A stretch of DNA of 64,000 bases. It comes from Halothece sp964463655 (GTDB lineage: Bacteria > Cyanobacteriota > Cyanobacteriia > Cyanobacteriales > Rubidibacteraceae). The number at the start of each line of letters is the position of its first letter. Position 1 is the stretch's first letter. A program made the translations under genes and the position numbers. The notes under the pieces were generated by a model, which searched no databases, was not told where the DNA came from, and saw only the letters and a program-made list of their open reading frames with translations. The stretch covers positions 1 to 64,000 of the forward strand of contig CAYXDG010000002.1 of assembly GCA_964463655.1 (NCBI GenBank), read 5' to 3'. Of this stretch, positions 33,895 through 43,629 are shown one piece after another.

Positions 33895-35436
33895 ATGATT
33901 AACTATAAAACTCTGATTCAAGAAATGAGTAAACCTGACTTTTATTCCCATTCAATTCAGGGTTCGATACAAGTTTTACAAACTCATATTTCCTATATTT
34001 TTCTGACAGGTGATTATGCTTATAAGCTGAAGAAACCTGTTAATATGGGATTTTTAGACTTTTCAAATTTAGAAAAACGACAGTATTATTGTCAGCAAGA
34101 ATTAGCATTAAATCGCCCGATCGCGCCTGAGATTTATTTAGAGGTTTTACCAATTACCCAACAAGAAAACACTCTAGGATTAAACGGCAATGGTGAAATT
34201 ATAGACTATGTAGTTAAAATGCGTCAATTTCCCCAATCTGCGCTTCTAAGCGAAATGGAAAAAGCAGGAAAACTCACTGAATCTTTAGTTAGACAGTTGG
34301 GGAAAAAAGTTGCTAACTTTCATCAGCAAACTAAAACCAGTGGTTATATTCAGCAATTTGGCGAACCCGAAAAACTGCTAGAAGCAACTAATCAAAACTA
34401 TCAACAGACAGAAAAATATATCGGAGTTGTTCAAAGCCAAAACCAGTATCAAGAGACAAAAGCGTTTACTGATCGCTTTTGCAAAACTAATGTTTCTCTG
34501 CTAAAAGAACGAGTCAAGCAAGGATTGATTCGAGAATGTCACGGGGATTTACACTTAAAAAATATTTGTTACTGGCAAGATCAAATTCAGTTGTTCGATC
34601 GCATAGAATTTAACGAACCGTTTCGGTTTGTAGATGTCATGTATGATGTCGCGTTTACAGTCATGGATTTAGATTTTCGAGGTTGTACTGAATTAGCTAA
34701 TGTTTTTCTGAATACTTATTTAGAATATACAGGGGACTGGGAAGGCGTACAAGTTTTACCATTTTATCTCACGCGACAGGCTTATGTGCGAGCAAAAGTA
34801 AGCTCTTTAATGTTAGACGATCCCAATATTTCTGAAGAAGAGAAACAAGAATCTAGAGAACAAGCTAAGCAATATTATCATTTAGCTTGGAACTATACCC
34901 AACCCAAAACAGGACATTTATGGATGATGTCAGGATTATCAGGATCGGGAAAAACAACTGTTGCGCGAGAAATGGCAAAACAAGATCAAGGGATTCTTAT
35001 GCGATCAGATGCCGTGCGGAAACATTTAGCAGGAATTGATATCGAAGCAACAGGAAACCAAGATATTTATTCTTCTGAAATGACCGAAAAAACATACAGC
35101 CAGTTATTAGAAATTGGTGTTTTATTAGCATTACAAGGATGGTCAGTAATTTTAGATGCTAAATATGACCGACAAGCACTGAGAAAAGCAGTCATTGAAA
35201 CGGCGAACAATAAACATCTTCCTTTACAGATTTTATATTGCAATGCACCCATGTCCGTGTTGCGCGATCGCGTGGCAAAACGAGAGGGGGACATTTCTGA
35301 TGCTACTCTTGATTTATTAGCAAAACAACAAGCCAATGCTGAGGAATTTACAGCACTAGAAAAAGATTATCTGTTCACCCTTGACACTTCGCAAGATTGG
35401 AAAAAAATCATTTCTAATACCATTTTAGAAAAGTGA
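33895..35436 (+). CDS. Two-domain protein: APH-like kinase plus P-loop AAA kinase
   Basis: A 513-residue fusion. The N-terminal ~310 residues resemble aminoglycoside phosphotransferases (catalytic ECHGDLHLKNICYW). The C-terminal ~190 residues are a P-loop kinase with GLSGSGKTTVAREMA and RSDAVRKHL, as in zeta/gluconate kinase-like proteins. The family is widespread and uncharacterised; antibiotic resistance is not implied. GGAG at 33882 sits 9 nt before ATG 33895, so I choose it over ATG 33877. A -10-like TATAAT lies at 33858-33863. It is divergent from pstS. Confidence 0.82.
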   Translation: MINYKTLIQEMSKPDFYSHSIQGSIQVLQTHISYIFLTGDYAYKLKKPVNMGFLDFSNLEKRQYYCQQELALNRPIAPEIYLEVLPITQQENTLGLNGNGEIIDYVVKMRQFPQSALLSEMEKAGKLTESLVRQLGKKVANFHQQTKTSGYIQQFGEPEKLLEATNQNYQQTEKYIGVVQSQNQYQETKAFTDRFCKTNVSLLKERVKQGLIRECHGDLHLKNICYWQDQIQLFDRIEFNEPFRFVDVMYDVAFTVMDLDFRGCTELANVFLNTYLEYTGDWEGVQVLPFYLTRQAYVRAKVSSLMLDDPNISEEEKQESREQAKQYYHLAWNYTQPKTGHLWMMSGLSGSGKTTVAREMAKQDQGILMRSDAVRKHLAGIDIEATGNQDIYSSEMTEKTYSQLLEIGVLLALQGWSVILDAKYDRQALRKAVIETANNKHLPLQILYCNAPMSVLRDRVAKREGDISDATLDLLAKQQANAEEFTALEKDYLFTLDTSQDWKKIISNTILEK

Positions 35437-35458
35437 AGTTACATTAAAGCCCCCAGTC

Positions 35459-35482
35459 GTCGGGTGGCCTTGCCTACCCGAC
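35459..35482. repeat. Palindrome GTCGGGT...ACCCGAC
   Basis: Perfect 7-bp arms GTCGGGT and ACCCGAC around GGCCTTGCCT, which can pair further. It lies between convergent genes and belongs to the same dispersed family as 3504 and 9966; a bidirectional terminator role is plausible. Confidence 0.6.
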
Positions 35483-35505
35483 AAAATAGGCAAAGAGCCA
35501 TTAAA

Positions 35506-36594
35506 TTAAGATTTTCCTTTTGGTTGATTTTTGGTTTGTTCTAAAACAATTTCTTTCAAGGATTGGAAAGACTCTTTGCTCGAAGCTCCCTCGATCGCTT
35601 TGACGGCTAAATCTTGAACTTGTTTCAATGCTCCATTTAACTGTTGTGAGAGGTTGTGGAGGCGAGTTTCTTGGGAGTTAATACTTTCTTGTAATCCTTG
35701 AATCTGCAATTGATAATTCCGTCGTTCTCCTTCCACTTCTTTTCCTCGTAAATCCGCTTTTACTTTCACTTGATAGTTACCAATTCGTTTTCCTTCTTCT
35801 TGGGCTTTCTTAACCGCTTGTTCTAATTTCTCAGGGAAGGCTTCGACTTTTTCTTTGGCTTGATTGTATTCTTTTTCTCGTTCTGCGATCGCATTTTCTC
35901 GTTCTTCCCAGGCTTGTTCTTGTTCTTGTCTAGCTTCGTTTAATTCTTTATACAACGTTTTCTTACGCTGTTCAAATCCTTCTTCACTCAGTTCTCGTTC
36001 TAACTCTAAATTATAGCGATATTCTTCTTCTTCTCGTTCCTTAGTTTTTCGATGTTCCTCATTTCTTCCTTTCACCTCTCGTTGATGATTTTCTTTCTCT
36101 TTTTGCCAATTACGTTGGAGAGTTTCAATTTCTTGATTGAGAGTTTCCTTGCGCTGTTCAAACTCTTCTGCTAAAGTTTTTTCAGTTTCTTGATAAGACG
36201 CAATCAACTCATCTAAAGTGTTATCTGTAACTGTTTCTAATTCATGTAATGCTCTTAATTCCTCAGTTTCTTCAGAGACTAAAGTTCTCACTTGCGATAA
36301 TGTTCCCGCTTCATTGGTTAACTGTTCAGATAAGTCGCTAACCGCACCACTAAACCCTAATTTAATATTGGATAAGCCTTCAATCACTTGATTCATTTTC
36401 CGTTGAGCATTAACATTGGGCTGGGTTTCTTGAGATAACTTCACGGTTTTTTCCTCTGTGGTTGGTTCTGATTTTGTGGCTGGTGCCGATTGTTGATTGC
36501 TGACTGCTTTTTCTAATTCTTGCTTTTCCTTTTCTAATTCTTTATAGGCTTCTAGGATTTCTGCTTTGGTACTTTTAGAATTTACTCTTGCCAT
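35506..36594 (-). CDS. Long coiled-coil protein B, paralogue of upstream gene
   Basis: A 362-residue, highly charged Glu/Gln/Lys/Arg protein. After a short conserved head (STKAEILEAYKELEKE) and a Pro/Thr-rich linker there is a region with LSNIKLGFSGAVSDLSEQL, then ~200 residues of heptad-type helix, and a tail with LNGALKQVQDLAVKAIEGAS. Head, middle and tail motifs are shared with the next gene, so the two are tandem paralogues. No enzyme motif. A structural or cytoskeleton-like role is possible but not shown. Confidence 0.75.
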   Translation of the reverse strand: MARVNSKSTKAEILEAYKELEKEKQELEKAVSNQQSAPATKSEPTTEEKTVKLSQETQPNVNAQRKMNQVIEGLSNIKLGFSGAVSDLSEQLTNEAGTLSQVRTLVSEETEELRALHELETVTDNTLDELIASYQETEKTLAEEFEQRKETLNQEIETLQRNWQKEKENHQREVKGRNEEHRKTKEREEEEYRYNLELERELSEEGFEQRKKTLYKELNEARQEQEQAWEERENAIAEREKEYNQAKEKVEAFPEKLEQAVKKAQEEGKRIGNYQVKVKADLRGKEVEGERRNYQLQIQGLQESINSQETRLHNLSQQLNGALKQVQDLAVKAIEGASSKESFQSLKEIVLEQTKNQPKGKS

Positions 36595-36629
36595 GATTTT
36601 TTCTCCTTAATTACTCTTGTTATTCATCT

Positions 36630-37616
36630 CTACGAACTTGCTTGGTTAGTGGTATTAAAGGCTCGCATTGCCAGATTTTGAGCTTGTGTGGTTGCTGCTT
36701 GTAACTGACTCATGAGTTCCGAAATTTCTTCAGATTGACGTTGAATTTTCGCTTCTAAGGATTGAATGGTCATTTCATAACCTTGTTTTTCTGCTTCCCA
36801 TTCTTTCTCAAAAAGGTCTGCTTTTACTTTGCCATCGTCGTTAACTTCTTTGATTGCTTCTCCTCTGGCTTGATCAACTGCTTGCTTGATTTCATCATCA
36901 AAGGTCGCAATTCTTTGTTTAAATTCTTCTAATTCTTGTTGATGGTTATTGAGGAATTGTTCTCGCTTTGTCCAAGCCTTTTCTTTTTCTTGATTGGCTT
37001 CAGCTAGTTCTCGTTCTTGCATCCGTTTAATTTCTTCATATTCATCCATTTCAATCTTCCGACTGCGTTCGGTTTCATAGTCATAATCGGCTTTTTCTTG
37101 TTCTCGTTGTTGATCACGCAACTGGGTTTCTTCTTGAATTTTCAGTTCAAATTCTTCTTGTTCTTTTTCCCACAGTTTACGAGTTTGCGCTATTTCTTTT
37201 TCAATCGCTTCTCGTTCTTGATTGGTCTTTAATTCTAAAGATTGCTGTTGTTCTTGATGCTCTTGTCTTAAAATGTATAAAGCATCAGCCACAAGGCGAA
37301 TTTTTTGCAGTTGTTCAAGGTTTTCTTGTTCAACAGCGATCGCGTTCTTTAACTGATCTAGTTTGGAAGATTCTGATTGCAGATTTTCCGCTAAATGATT
37401 AATTGCTGTGCCAAAGTCTAGCTGCAAGGTAGCCATGCTGTTGACAATATTATCAACGGTATAACTAGAAACAGTTGCCAACAACTCTTCATTCTTGGCT
37501 TTTTCCGCTTCTTCCTCTTTCGTGGCGACACGGGAGGTTTGCTGTTGACGTTGAGCGATTAATCGCTTGAAGCCTTCTAAGATTTGGGTTTTGCTTTCTT
37601 TTGGGGTCGGACTCAT
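36630..37616 (-). CDS. Long coiled-coil protein A, paralogue of downstream gene
   Basis: A 328-residue coiled-coil protein with head SKTQILEGFKRLIAQRQQQ, the motif MATLQLDFGTAINHLAENLQ, a long Glu/Lys/Arg/Gln helix and tail LQAATTQAQNLAMRAFNTTN. Each part lines up with the downstream gene at lower identity. I start at the ATG ending at 37616, just after TGAGGTG; a GTG two codons upstream is the alternative. The two genes are 35 nt apart and probably form an operon. Confidence 0.75.
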   Translation of the reverse strand: MSPTPKESKTQILEGFKRLIAQRQQQTSRVATKEEEAEKAKNEELLATVSSYTVDNIVNSMATLQLDFGTAINHLAENLQSESSKLDQLKNAIAVEQENLEQLQKIRLVADALYILRQEHQEQQQSLELKTNQEREAIEKEIAQTRKLWEKEQEEFELKIQEETQLRDQQREQEKADYDYETERSRKIEMDEYEEIKRMQERELAEANQEKEKAWTKREQFLNNHQQELEEFKQRIATFDDEIKQAVDQARGEAIKEVNDDGKVKADLFEKEWEAEKQGYEMTIQSLEAKIQRQSEEISELMSQLQAATTQAQNLAMRAFNTTNQASS

Positions 37617-37834
37617 AATCACCTCAGTTTGAATTTTTATTCAAGATGTTGCCATATTAGAATATTTTGATTTTTTCGTCAAGTCTCTTTTCGGTATCAT
37701 CGCACTAAATTAATGCGATCGAGAGAAGATCAAACACTCAGTCAAGAGGATGATTTTCCTCAACGGTTATTTAATTCGCCCTCATGGCACGATATAGTAA
37801 CACTCGTTAGTTTTTCAAACAAGGAGAAGTCATC

Positions 37835-38377
37835 ATGAGTGTAGCCGTAGAGCAAACTGTTCCTAATGTTGTTTTCAAAACCCGTGTGCGAGATGAATCT
37901 ATTGGCGGTGAGAACCCTTTCCGTTGGCAAGATCACACAACCCAAGAAATATTTGGTGGCAAGAGAGTGGTTTTATTCGCCCTGCCAGGGGCTTTTACTC
38001 CCACTTGCTCATCAACCCACTTGCCTCGTTATGAAGAATTATATGATGAAATTCGCGCCCAAGGGATTGATGAAGTGATTTGTCTCTCTGTCAATGATGC
38101 GTTTGTGATGTTCCAATGGTCAAAACAGCAGGGAGCGCAAAAAGTGTTTATGCTTCCTGATGGCAATGGGGATTTCACCCGTAAAATGGGAATGTTAGTG
38201 GAGAAAGATAATCTGGGTTTTGGGATGCGCTCTTGGCGTTATTCAATGGTTGTGAATGATTGCAAAATTGAAAAGATTTTTATTGAACCAGACTTTGAAG
38301 ACAACTGCCCTACTGATCCCTTTGAAGTTTCTGATGCGGACACAATGTTAGCTTACCTAAAAGGGGTACAAAGCTAA
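37835..38377 (+). CDS. Type II peroxiredoxin
   Basis: A 180-residue thiol peroxidase of the PrxII/Prx5 group. The active-site motif is PGAFTPTCSSTHLP with peroxidatic Cys58; further Cys residues occur at CLSV, NDCKI and DNCP. It reduces hydrogen peroxide and alkyl peroxides with thiols such as glutathione/glutaredoxin and resembles Synechocystis Sll1621 from memory. AAGGAGAAG stands before the ATG. Stand-alone gene. Confidence 0.92.
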   Translation: MSVAVEQTVPNVVFKTRVRDESIGGENPFRWQDHTTQEIFGGKRVVLFALPGAFTPTCSSTHLPRYEELYDEIRAQGIDEVICLSVNDAFVMFQWSKQQGAQKVFMLPDGNGDFTRKMGMLVEKDNLGFGMRSWRYSMVVNDCKIEKIFIEPDFEDNCPTDPFEVSDADTMLAYLKGVQS

Positions 38378-38457
38378 ACTTTCCTTCTTCTCCCCTCCCT
38401 AGTTTGGGGAGAGGGAGTGACCAGTTTCTAATTTCCCAACAGACAAAGAACGAATTA

Positions 38458-39354
38458 TCAATGATCAATTATTTCTTGTAGGGCTAATTTTGCAGCACCG
38501 ACCATCCCTGCTTGATTGCCTAATTTTGTTTTGAGAAGTTTTAAGCCAACCCGCGAATATGGCACAACTCGCTTTTCAATTTCCAGCCAAGTTGCAGGGA
38601 GAAAAAACTTGGCGCTAGCACTAATTCCCCCGCCAATTAAAATCGCTTCTGGTGTGAGAACATAAATTAAACTGGCTAACCCTGCTCCTAAATTTTGCCC
38701 GTATTGTTGCCAAAAGGCAAGCGCTTCGCGATCGCCCACTACGGCAAGTCTTCCCAACTCGGCAGGGGTTTTCTGAGTTTGGCGTTGGATGGCGCGAAGG
38801 GATAAATGTTGTTCTAGAGAGCCATTATTGCCACTATTACAGGGGTCTCCTTGAGGGTTAAGGGTGATTAAGCCTAATTCTCCAGCAGCCCCATAAGGGC
38901 CTGTAAATAGCTGATTATTGAGGATAATCGCGCCACCGACCCCTGTCCCTAATGTCAGCAGAATTAAATGACTAACGTTATGTCCAGCGCCTAACCAAGA
39001 TTCTCCTAACCCTGCACAGTTGGCATCATTGGCGATGAAGGTAGGAAGATGAAGTTGGGCTTCTAATAAGTCTGCGAGGGGGACGTTTTGCCATTTTGGG
39101 AGGTTAATCGCATGGAGAGCGATGCGACCTGTTGCATCCGTCGGGCCAGGAGTCCCGACCCCGATCGCGCTGCTGTCTTGCGCTGGATCAAGTTGTTTCA
39201 TTGTCTTACAGATTAAGCTGACCACTGCTTCTGGATCAGGAGGCTGAGGGGTGGAGACTGTCACCTGATTAAGACAAGTCCCATCGGCGAGAAACTTTCC
39301 CAGTTTAATCGCTGTCCCTCCTAAGTCAATGCCGATAACTGTTGCTTGTTGCAC
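38458..39354 (-). CDS. ROK-family sugar kinase (probable glucokinase)
   Basis: A 298-residue ROK protein. ATP site VIGIDLGGTAIKLGKF is at the N terminus, sugar site IANDANCAGLGESWLGAG is mid-protein, and the ROK glycine-rich LLTLGTGVGGAIILN follows. The zinc-binding CxCGxxGC motif of many ROK kinases is replaced by PCNSGNNGSLEQ. Likely substrate glucose, but other hexoses cannot be ruled out. It is divergent from rnhB, 43 bp apart. Confidence 0.85.
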   Translation of the reverse strand: MQQATVIGIDLGGTAIKLGKFLADGTCLNQVTVSTPQPPDPEAVVSLICKTMKQLDPAQDSSAIGVGTPGPTDATGRIALHAINLPKWQNVPLADLLEAQLHLPTFIANDANCAGLGESWLGAGHNVSHLILLTLGTGVGGAIILNNQLFTGPYGAAGELGLITLNPQGDPCNSGNNGSLEQHLSLRAIQRQTQKTPAELGRLAVVGDREALAFWQQYGQNLGAGLASLIYVLTPEAILIGGGISASAKFFLPATWLEIEKRVVPYSRVGLKLLKTKLGNQAGMVGAAKLALQEIIDH

Positions 39355-39397
39355 AATGAGAAATTAAGATAACAACTGATTATTATCTCATTAAAGA

Positions 39398-40018
39398 ATG
39401 GATATCGAAGAACAAATACTGGCGAAAATGCACCCAGCCAGTCTTGTTGCTGGGGTGGATGAAGTGGGGAGAGGGGCGTTATTTGGTCCAGTGGTTGCAG
39501 CAGCCGTGGTGATCTCAGCAACTGAATTAGGGCGCTTAAAAGAGATCGCTGCTAAGGACAGTAAGAAATTATCCTCCAAGCGACGAGAGGAGTTAGCGCA
39601 AGCCATTAAAATGGTTGTTGCTGACTGGCGGGTTGGTTATGCCAAAGCCCATGAAATTGATCAGATGAATATTTTAAGAGCCTCTCTGTTAGGGATGAAA
39701 CGGGCGGTTGAGAAATTAACCCCACAGCCTGATCTGTGTTTAGTGGATGGTCGGTTTCCATTGCCGAATTTAACCATTCCTCAAGTGACTTTAACTCAGG
39801 GAGATGCGCGATCGCGTGCCATTGCGGCCGCCAGTATTATTGCTAAAGTTTGGCGGGATGATTTAATCCTCCGCTTGTGGGCCAATAAATATCCCCAGTA
39901 TCATCTAGCAACGAATAAAGGGTATGGAACCAATGCTCATCGTCTGGCCTTAAAATCTTATGGGCCTTCTCCCCAACATCGTCTCTCTTTTCGCCCTTGT
40001 CAGAAAGATAAAATGTAG
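39398..40018 (+). CDS. rnhB: Ribonuclease HII
   Basis: A 206-residue enzyme that cuts the RNA strand of RNA-DNA hybrids and removes single misincorporated ribonucleotides. Catalytic site VDEVGRGALFGPVVAAAV near residue 19 holds the DE pair, LVDGRF and the later acidic sites complete it, and ASIIAKVWRD is typical. Length is normal for bacterial RNase HII. Confidence 0.95.
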   Translation: MDIEEQILAKMHPASLVAGVDEVGRGALFGPVVAAAVVISATELGRLKEIAAKDSKKLSSKRREELAQAIKMVVADWRVGYAKAHEIDQMNILRASLLGMKRAVEKLTPQPDLCLVDGRFPLPNLTIPQVTLTQGDARSRAIAAASIIAKVWRDDLILRLWANKYPQYHLATNKGYGTNAHRLALKSYGPSPQHRLSFRPCQKDKM

Positions 40019-40086
40019 GCTTCTGACCTAAGTTATGATCGCGACTCAGAGAAAAAAGCTAGCATAGGTCTGAAACACCCACCTTG

Positions 40087-40494
40087 ATGTCTCTATCTAA
40101 TACAATGACTGTTACTCAAACTCGTCCGCTTCCTCAGAAAAAATCCCGCTTTCGTCGTAAAAAGGCAACTCCTCGTAATCTTCGTCAGTCTAGAGGGTTA
40201 ACCCTCGAAGTTGGGGTAAAAATATTAATTAATGCTGCGATTCTCACCGTTGCGATTAACGCTTTAAATAAATTAATTCCTAACTATCGGACTCAAATCT
40301 CTCGCTTAGAGGAAGTTGAACAAGAAGTCAGAAAAAACCAAGCCAGAGTGAATGATTTAAATGAAGAATTTAGTCGTAACTTTGATCCTGCCCAAAGTCA
40401 GATTATCATACAGCAACAAACCAATCAAATTGAACCTAACCAACGCCAGATTGTTTGGCTAGAACCAGTGACCAGCACAACAATTAATAATTAA
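40087..40494 (+). CDS. Small membrane-anchored coiled-coil protein, unknown function
   Basis: A 135-residue protein with a very basic head (PLPQKKSRFRRKKATPRNLRQ), one membrane helix (~residues 48-66, VKILINAAILTVAINAL), then a coiled coil (ISRLEEVEQEVRKNQARVNDL) and a polar tail ending IVWLEP. The layout resembles FtsB/DivIC-type or slr-type cyanobacterial proteins, but I see no basis for a firm name. Start is ATG 40087; the annotated-length frame could begin one TTG codon earlier. Confidence 0.7.
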   Translation: MSLSNTMTVTQTRPLPQKKSRFRRKKATPRNLRQSRGLTLEVGVKILINAAILTVAINALNKLIPNYRTQISRLEEVEQEVRKNQARVNDLNEEFSRNFDPAQSQIIIQQQTNQIEPNQRQIVWLEPVTSTTINN

Positions 40495-40541
40495 TAATTG
40501 GTTCATGGTTCATGGTTAACGACCACAAGTTGTATCCCAAA

Positions 40542-40555
40542 TAACAAATAACAAA
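40542..40555 (+). repeat. (TAACAAA)2 heptamer array before polA
   Basis: Two exact TAACAAA units end 7 nt before the polA ATG. Just upstream, GGTTCATG is repeated at 40499-40514. Confidence 0.5.
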
Positions 40556-40562
40556 ATCATTT

Positions 40563-43427
40563 ATGTCTGAAACTTCCCCCGTTTTTCTATTAGTAGATGG
40601 TCATTCTCTCGCCTTCCGTGCTTATTATGCGTTTGCGAAAGGAAAGGACGGGGGATTGAAAGCCAATGATGGAACTCCCACTAGCATTTGCTTTGGTTTT
40701 TTAAAGTCATTACTGTTAGTATTAGAAGCCGAAAAACCCACAGCCTGCGCGATCGCATTTGATTTAGGATTACCCACATTTCGACACGAAGCCGACAAAA
40801 CTTATAAAGCCGATCGCGCAGAGACTCCAGACGATTTTATCCCTGATTTAGCTAACTTACAAGAAATCTTATCAGCCCTAAATTTAAAGGTAATCACAGC
40901 GCAAGGTTATGAAGCGGATGATGTGTTAGGGACACTAGCTAGACAAGGAAATCGTCAAGGATACCATAGTAAAATCATAACAGGCGATCGCGATTTATTT
41001 CAACTCATTGATGAAACCGAAAAAATCAGCGTTCTTTATCTCGATAAATCTGTCTTAAAAGGGTCACAGACAATCCAAGAATATCACCCTAAAGAAGTCG
41101 AAGAAAGTTTAGGAATTCAACCGAAGCAAGTCGTTGATTATAAAGCGCTTTGTGGGGATAAATCAGATAATATTCCAGGTGTTCTGGGAATTGGTGAAAA
41201 GACAGCCGTTAAACTTCTCCAACAATATGGAACACTAGATAATATCTATCAGAATCTTGCTGAAATTAAAGGCGCAATGCACAAAAGATTAGTAGAAGGA
41301 AAAGAAAATGCTGAACATTCTCGTTACTTAGCAACGATTAAAGATGATGTTCCCATTGATGTGGAGATTAGTCAATTTCAACTGCGAGGAATTGATGTGG
41401 AAACCTTGAAACCGATTTTGAAAAGGTTAGAGTTAAATAAATTTCTCAAACAAATTGACTATTTTCAAGAACAATTGGGGGGAGAGGTTACACCAGAAGT
41501 TAAGACAGAAGATGAGAGTCTGTGGTTTTTTAGTGCAGAGGATACAAAACAGCACTCAGAAAAGTTAGTCACCATTCAACCACAAATTATTGATACACTG
41601 GAAAAATTGAATCAGTTAGTAACAACTTTAAAGCAACATCAAGACCCTGCTTATCCAGTCAGTTGGGATACAGAAACTACTGATTTAAAACCTCGCAATG
41701 CTGAGTTAGTCGGAATTGGTTGCTGTTGGGGAAATGATGTCAAAGAAATTGCTTATGTTCCAGTTAAGCATACTCAAGGAACATTTCTAGAAAAAGAAGC
41801 AATTCTCTCTACCTTGCGTCCGATTTTAGAAAACGAAACCTATCCCAAGACGCTACAAAATGCAAAATTCGATCGCCTCATGTTCCGCCATTTTGGAATC
41901 AAACTCAAGGGCGTGGTTTTCGATACAATGTTAGCCAGTTATGTGTTACATCCTGAAAGAACCCATAATTTAAGCGATTTAGCAACGCGGTATTTACCCG
42001 ATTTAGCAACACAGAGTTATCAAGAATTAGACATTCCAAAAGATGGCTCGATCGCAGATTTAGACATAAAAACAGTCGCTGACTATTGTGGGATGGATGC
42101 GTATGCTACCTATCAACTGACTCAGCTATTAGTAACGGAATTAAACGCGATTCCCAAGTTAGAAAAAATCTTCCGAGAGATAGAAATTCCCCTCGAACCT
42201 GTTTTAGCTGAAATGGAATATTGGGGAATTAAAATTGATACCGCTTATCTAAAAACACTTGCTGAAGAAATTGGGAAGAAGTTAAAAAGCATTGAAACTG
42301 AAGCCTATAATTTAGCAGGAGAAAGTTTTAACTTAAATTCTCCGAAGCAACTCAGTGAAGTTTTATTTGGGAAATTAAACTTAAATTCTAAGAAATCGAA
42401 AAAGACTAAAACGGGTTACTCAACCAATCATGCGATCTTAGAAAAACTTCAAGGCGATCATCCCATCATTGATCTAATCTTAGAACATCGGACTTTAGCT
42501 AAATTAAAATCGACTTATGTAGAAGCCCTTCCTGAGTTAGTCAATCCAGAAACCCAACGCATTTACACAGACTTTAATCAAGCCGTAACCACCACAGGAA
42601 GACTTTCTTCTTCTAATCCCAATTTACAAAATATTCCCATTCGCACTGAATTTTCTCGTCAAATTCGACGGGCGTTTCTTCCTGAAGATGATTGGTTATT
42701 AGTCTCGGTGGATTATTCCCAAATTGAACTAAGAATTCTGACCCATTTCAGTCAAGAACCGATTTTATTAGATGCGTATAAAACTGGAAAAGATGTCCAC
42801 CGTGTAACCGCACAATTACTGTTTGAAACCGAGGAAGTTACCCCTGAACAAAGACGTTTAGGAAAAACCATTAATTTTGGTGTAATCTATGGAATGGGAG
42901 CGCAAAGATTCGCCAGAGAAGCTGCGGTGAGTAATCAAAAGGGAAAAGAATTTATTGAGAAATATCAAGCCCGTTATCCGTTAGTGTTTGAATATTTAGA
43001 AAAGCAAAAAAAGAACGCGATCGTACAGGGATATGTCGAAACACTTCTTGGACGCAGACGCTATTTTTCCTTTGCTGGGTCTCCTCTAGAAAAACTCAAA
43101 GGAAGCGATCCAAATGCCATTAATTTAGATAAACTTAAACTAGGAAAAAATGAAAGCGACTTACTTCGTGCTGCTGCGAATGCTCCCATTCAAGGCTCAA
43201 GTGCTGATATCATTAAAATTGCAATGGTAAAATTAAATGAACGATTAGGCTCTTATCAAAGTCGTCTCTTGTTACAAGTCCATGATGAATTGGTATTTGA
43301 GATTCCTCAATCTGAATGGGAAACACTCCGTCCTAAAATTCAAGAGATCATGGAAACAGTTGTCTCTTTAGAGATTCCTTTGAAAGTAGAAATTAATGTT
43401 GGAAAAAACTGGATGGAAGCAAAATAA
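40563..43427 (+). CDS. polA: DNA polymerase I
   Basis: A 954-residue three-domain enzyme. The 5' nuclease is at ~1-290 (LVDGHSLAFRAYYAF, ITGDRDLFQL, CGDKSDNIPGVLGIGEKTA). The 3'-5' exonuclease keeps its DxE (SWDTETTDLK), so proofreading is likely. The polymerase domain holds SVDYSQIELRILTHFS, RRLGKTINFGVIYGMGAQ, LGRRRYF and LLQVHDELVFEIP. It fills gaps and processes Okazaki fragments. The gene has no Shine-Dalgarno and starts just after a heptamer array. The 760-bp stretch downstream carries only decayed hicBA genes and repeats. Confidence 0.97.
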   Translation: MSETSPVFLLVDGHSLAFRAYYAFAKGKDGGLKANDGTPTSICFGFLKSLLLVLEAEKPTACAIAFDLGLPTFRHEADKTYKADRAETPDDFIPDLANLQEILSALNLKVITAQGYEADDVLGTLARQGNRQGYHSKIITGDRDLFQLIDETEKISVLYLDKSVLKGSQTIQEYHPKEVEESLGIQPKQVVDYKALCGDKSDNIPGVLGIGEKTAVKLLQQYGTLDNIYQNLAEIKGAMHKRLVEGKENAEHSRYLATIKDDVPIDVEISQFQLRGIDVETLKPILKRLELNKFLKQIDYFQEQLGGEVTPEVKTEDESLWFFSAEDTKQHSEKLVTIQPQIIDTLEKLNQLVTTLKQHQDPAYPVSWDTETTDLKPRNAELVGIGCCWGNDVKEIAYVPVKHTQGTFLEKEAILSTLRPILENETYPKTLQNAKFDRLMFRHFGIKLKGVVFDTMLASYVLHPERTHNLSDLATRYLPDLATQSYQELDIPKDGSIADLDIKTVADYCGMDAYATYQLTQLLVTELNAIPKLEKIFREIEIPLEPVLAEMEYWGIKIDTAYLKTLAEEIGKKLKSIETEAYNLAGESFNLNSPKQLSEVLFGKLNLNSKKSKKTKTGYSTNHAILEKLQGDHPIIDLILEHRTLAKLKSTYVEALPELVNPETQRIYTDFNQAVTTTGRLSSSNPNLQNIPIRTEFSRQIRRAFLPEDDWLLVSVDYSQIELRILTHFSQEPILLDAYKTGKDVHRVTAQLLFETEEVTPEQRRLGKTINFGVIYGMGAQRFAREAAVSNQKGKEFIEKYQARYPLVFEYLEKQKKNAIVQGYVETLLGRRRYFSFAGSPLEKLKGSDPNAINLDKLKLGKNESDLLRAAANAPIQGSSADIIKIAMVKLNERLGSYQSRLLLQVHDELVFEIPQSEWETLRPKIQEIMETVVSLEIPLKVEINVGKNWMEAK

Positions 43428-43485
43428 TTTAGCTGGAAAACTTGTTATCTAGAAACTGTGCATGAAGCACCTGAATCTGGATGCT

Positions 43486-43629
43486 TTAGATAGCTTTCTT
43501 TTCTCTATGTCTCTTTACAGGAATTGTTTTCGAGCCATTAGTATAAATTGAGTGGTTACCACCTTCTCGCAAAAGATAAAAGTGATTTTCCTCTAAATAG
43601 CGTACTAAATCACGCCGTTTAACTGACAT
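43486..43629 (-). pseudogene. C-terminally truncated hicA-like toxin gene
   Basis: From ATG (ending 43629) the frame encodes 47 residues that fit the N-terminal and central part of HicA mRNA-interferase toxins: KRRDLVRYLEENHFYLLREG, then GNHSIYTNG with the catalytic His, then KTIPVKRHRE. A stop follows where intact HicA proteins go on for some 12-20 residues (a helix such as ITANEICKQAG). So the toxin looks truncated by deletion or frameshift. The start overlaps the end of the decayed hicB frame, as in a real hicBA operon. Confidence 0.72.
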
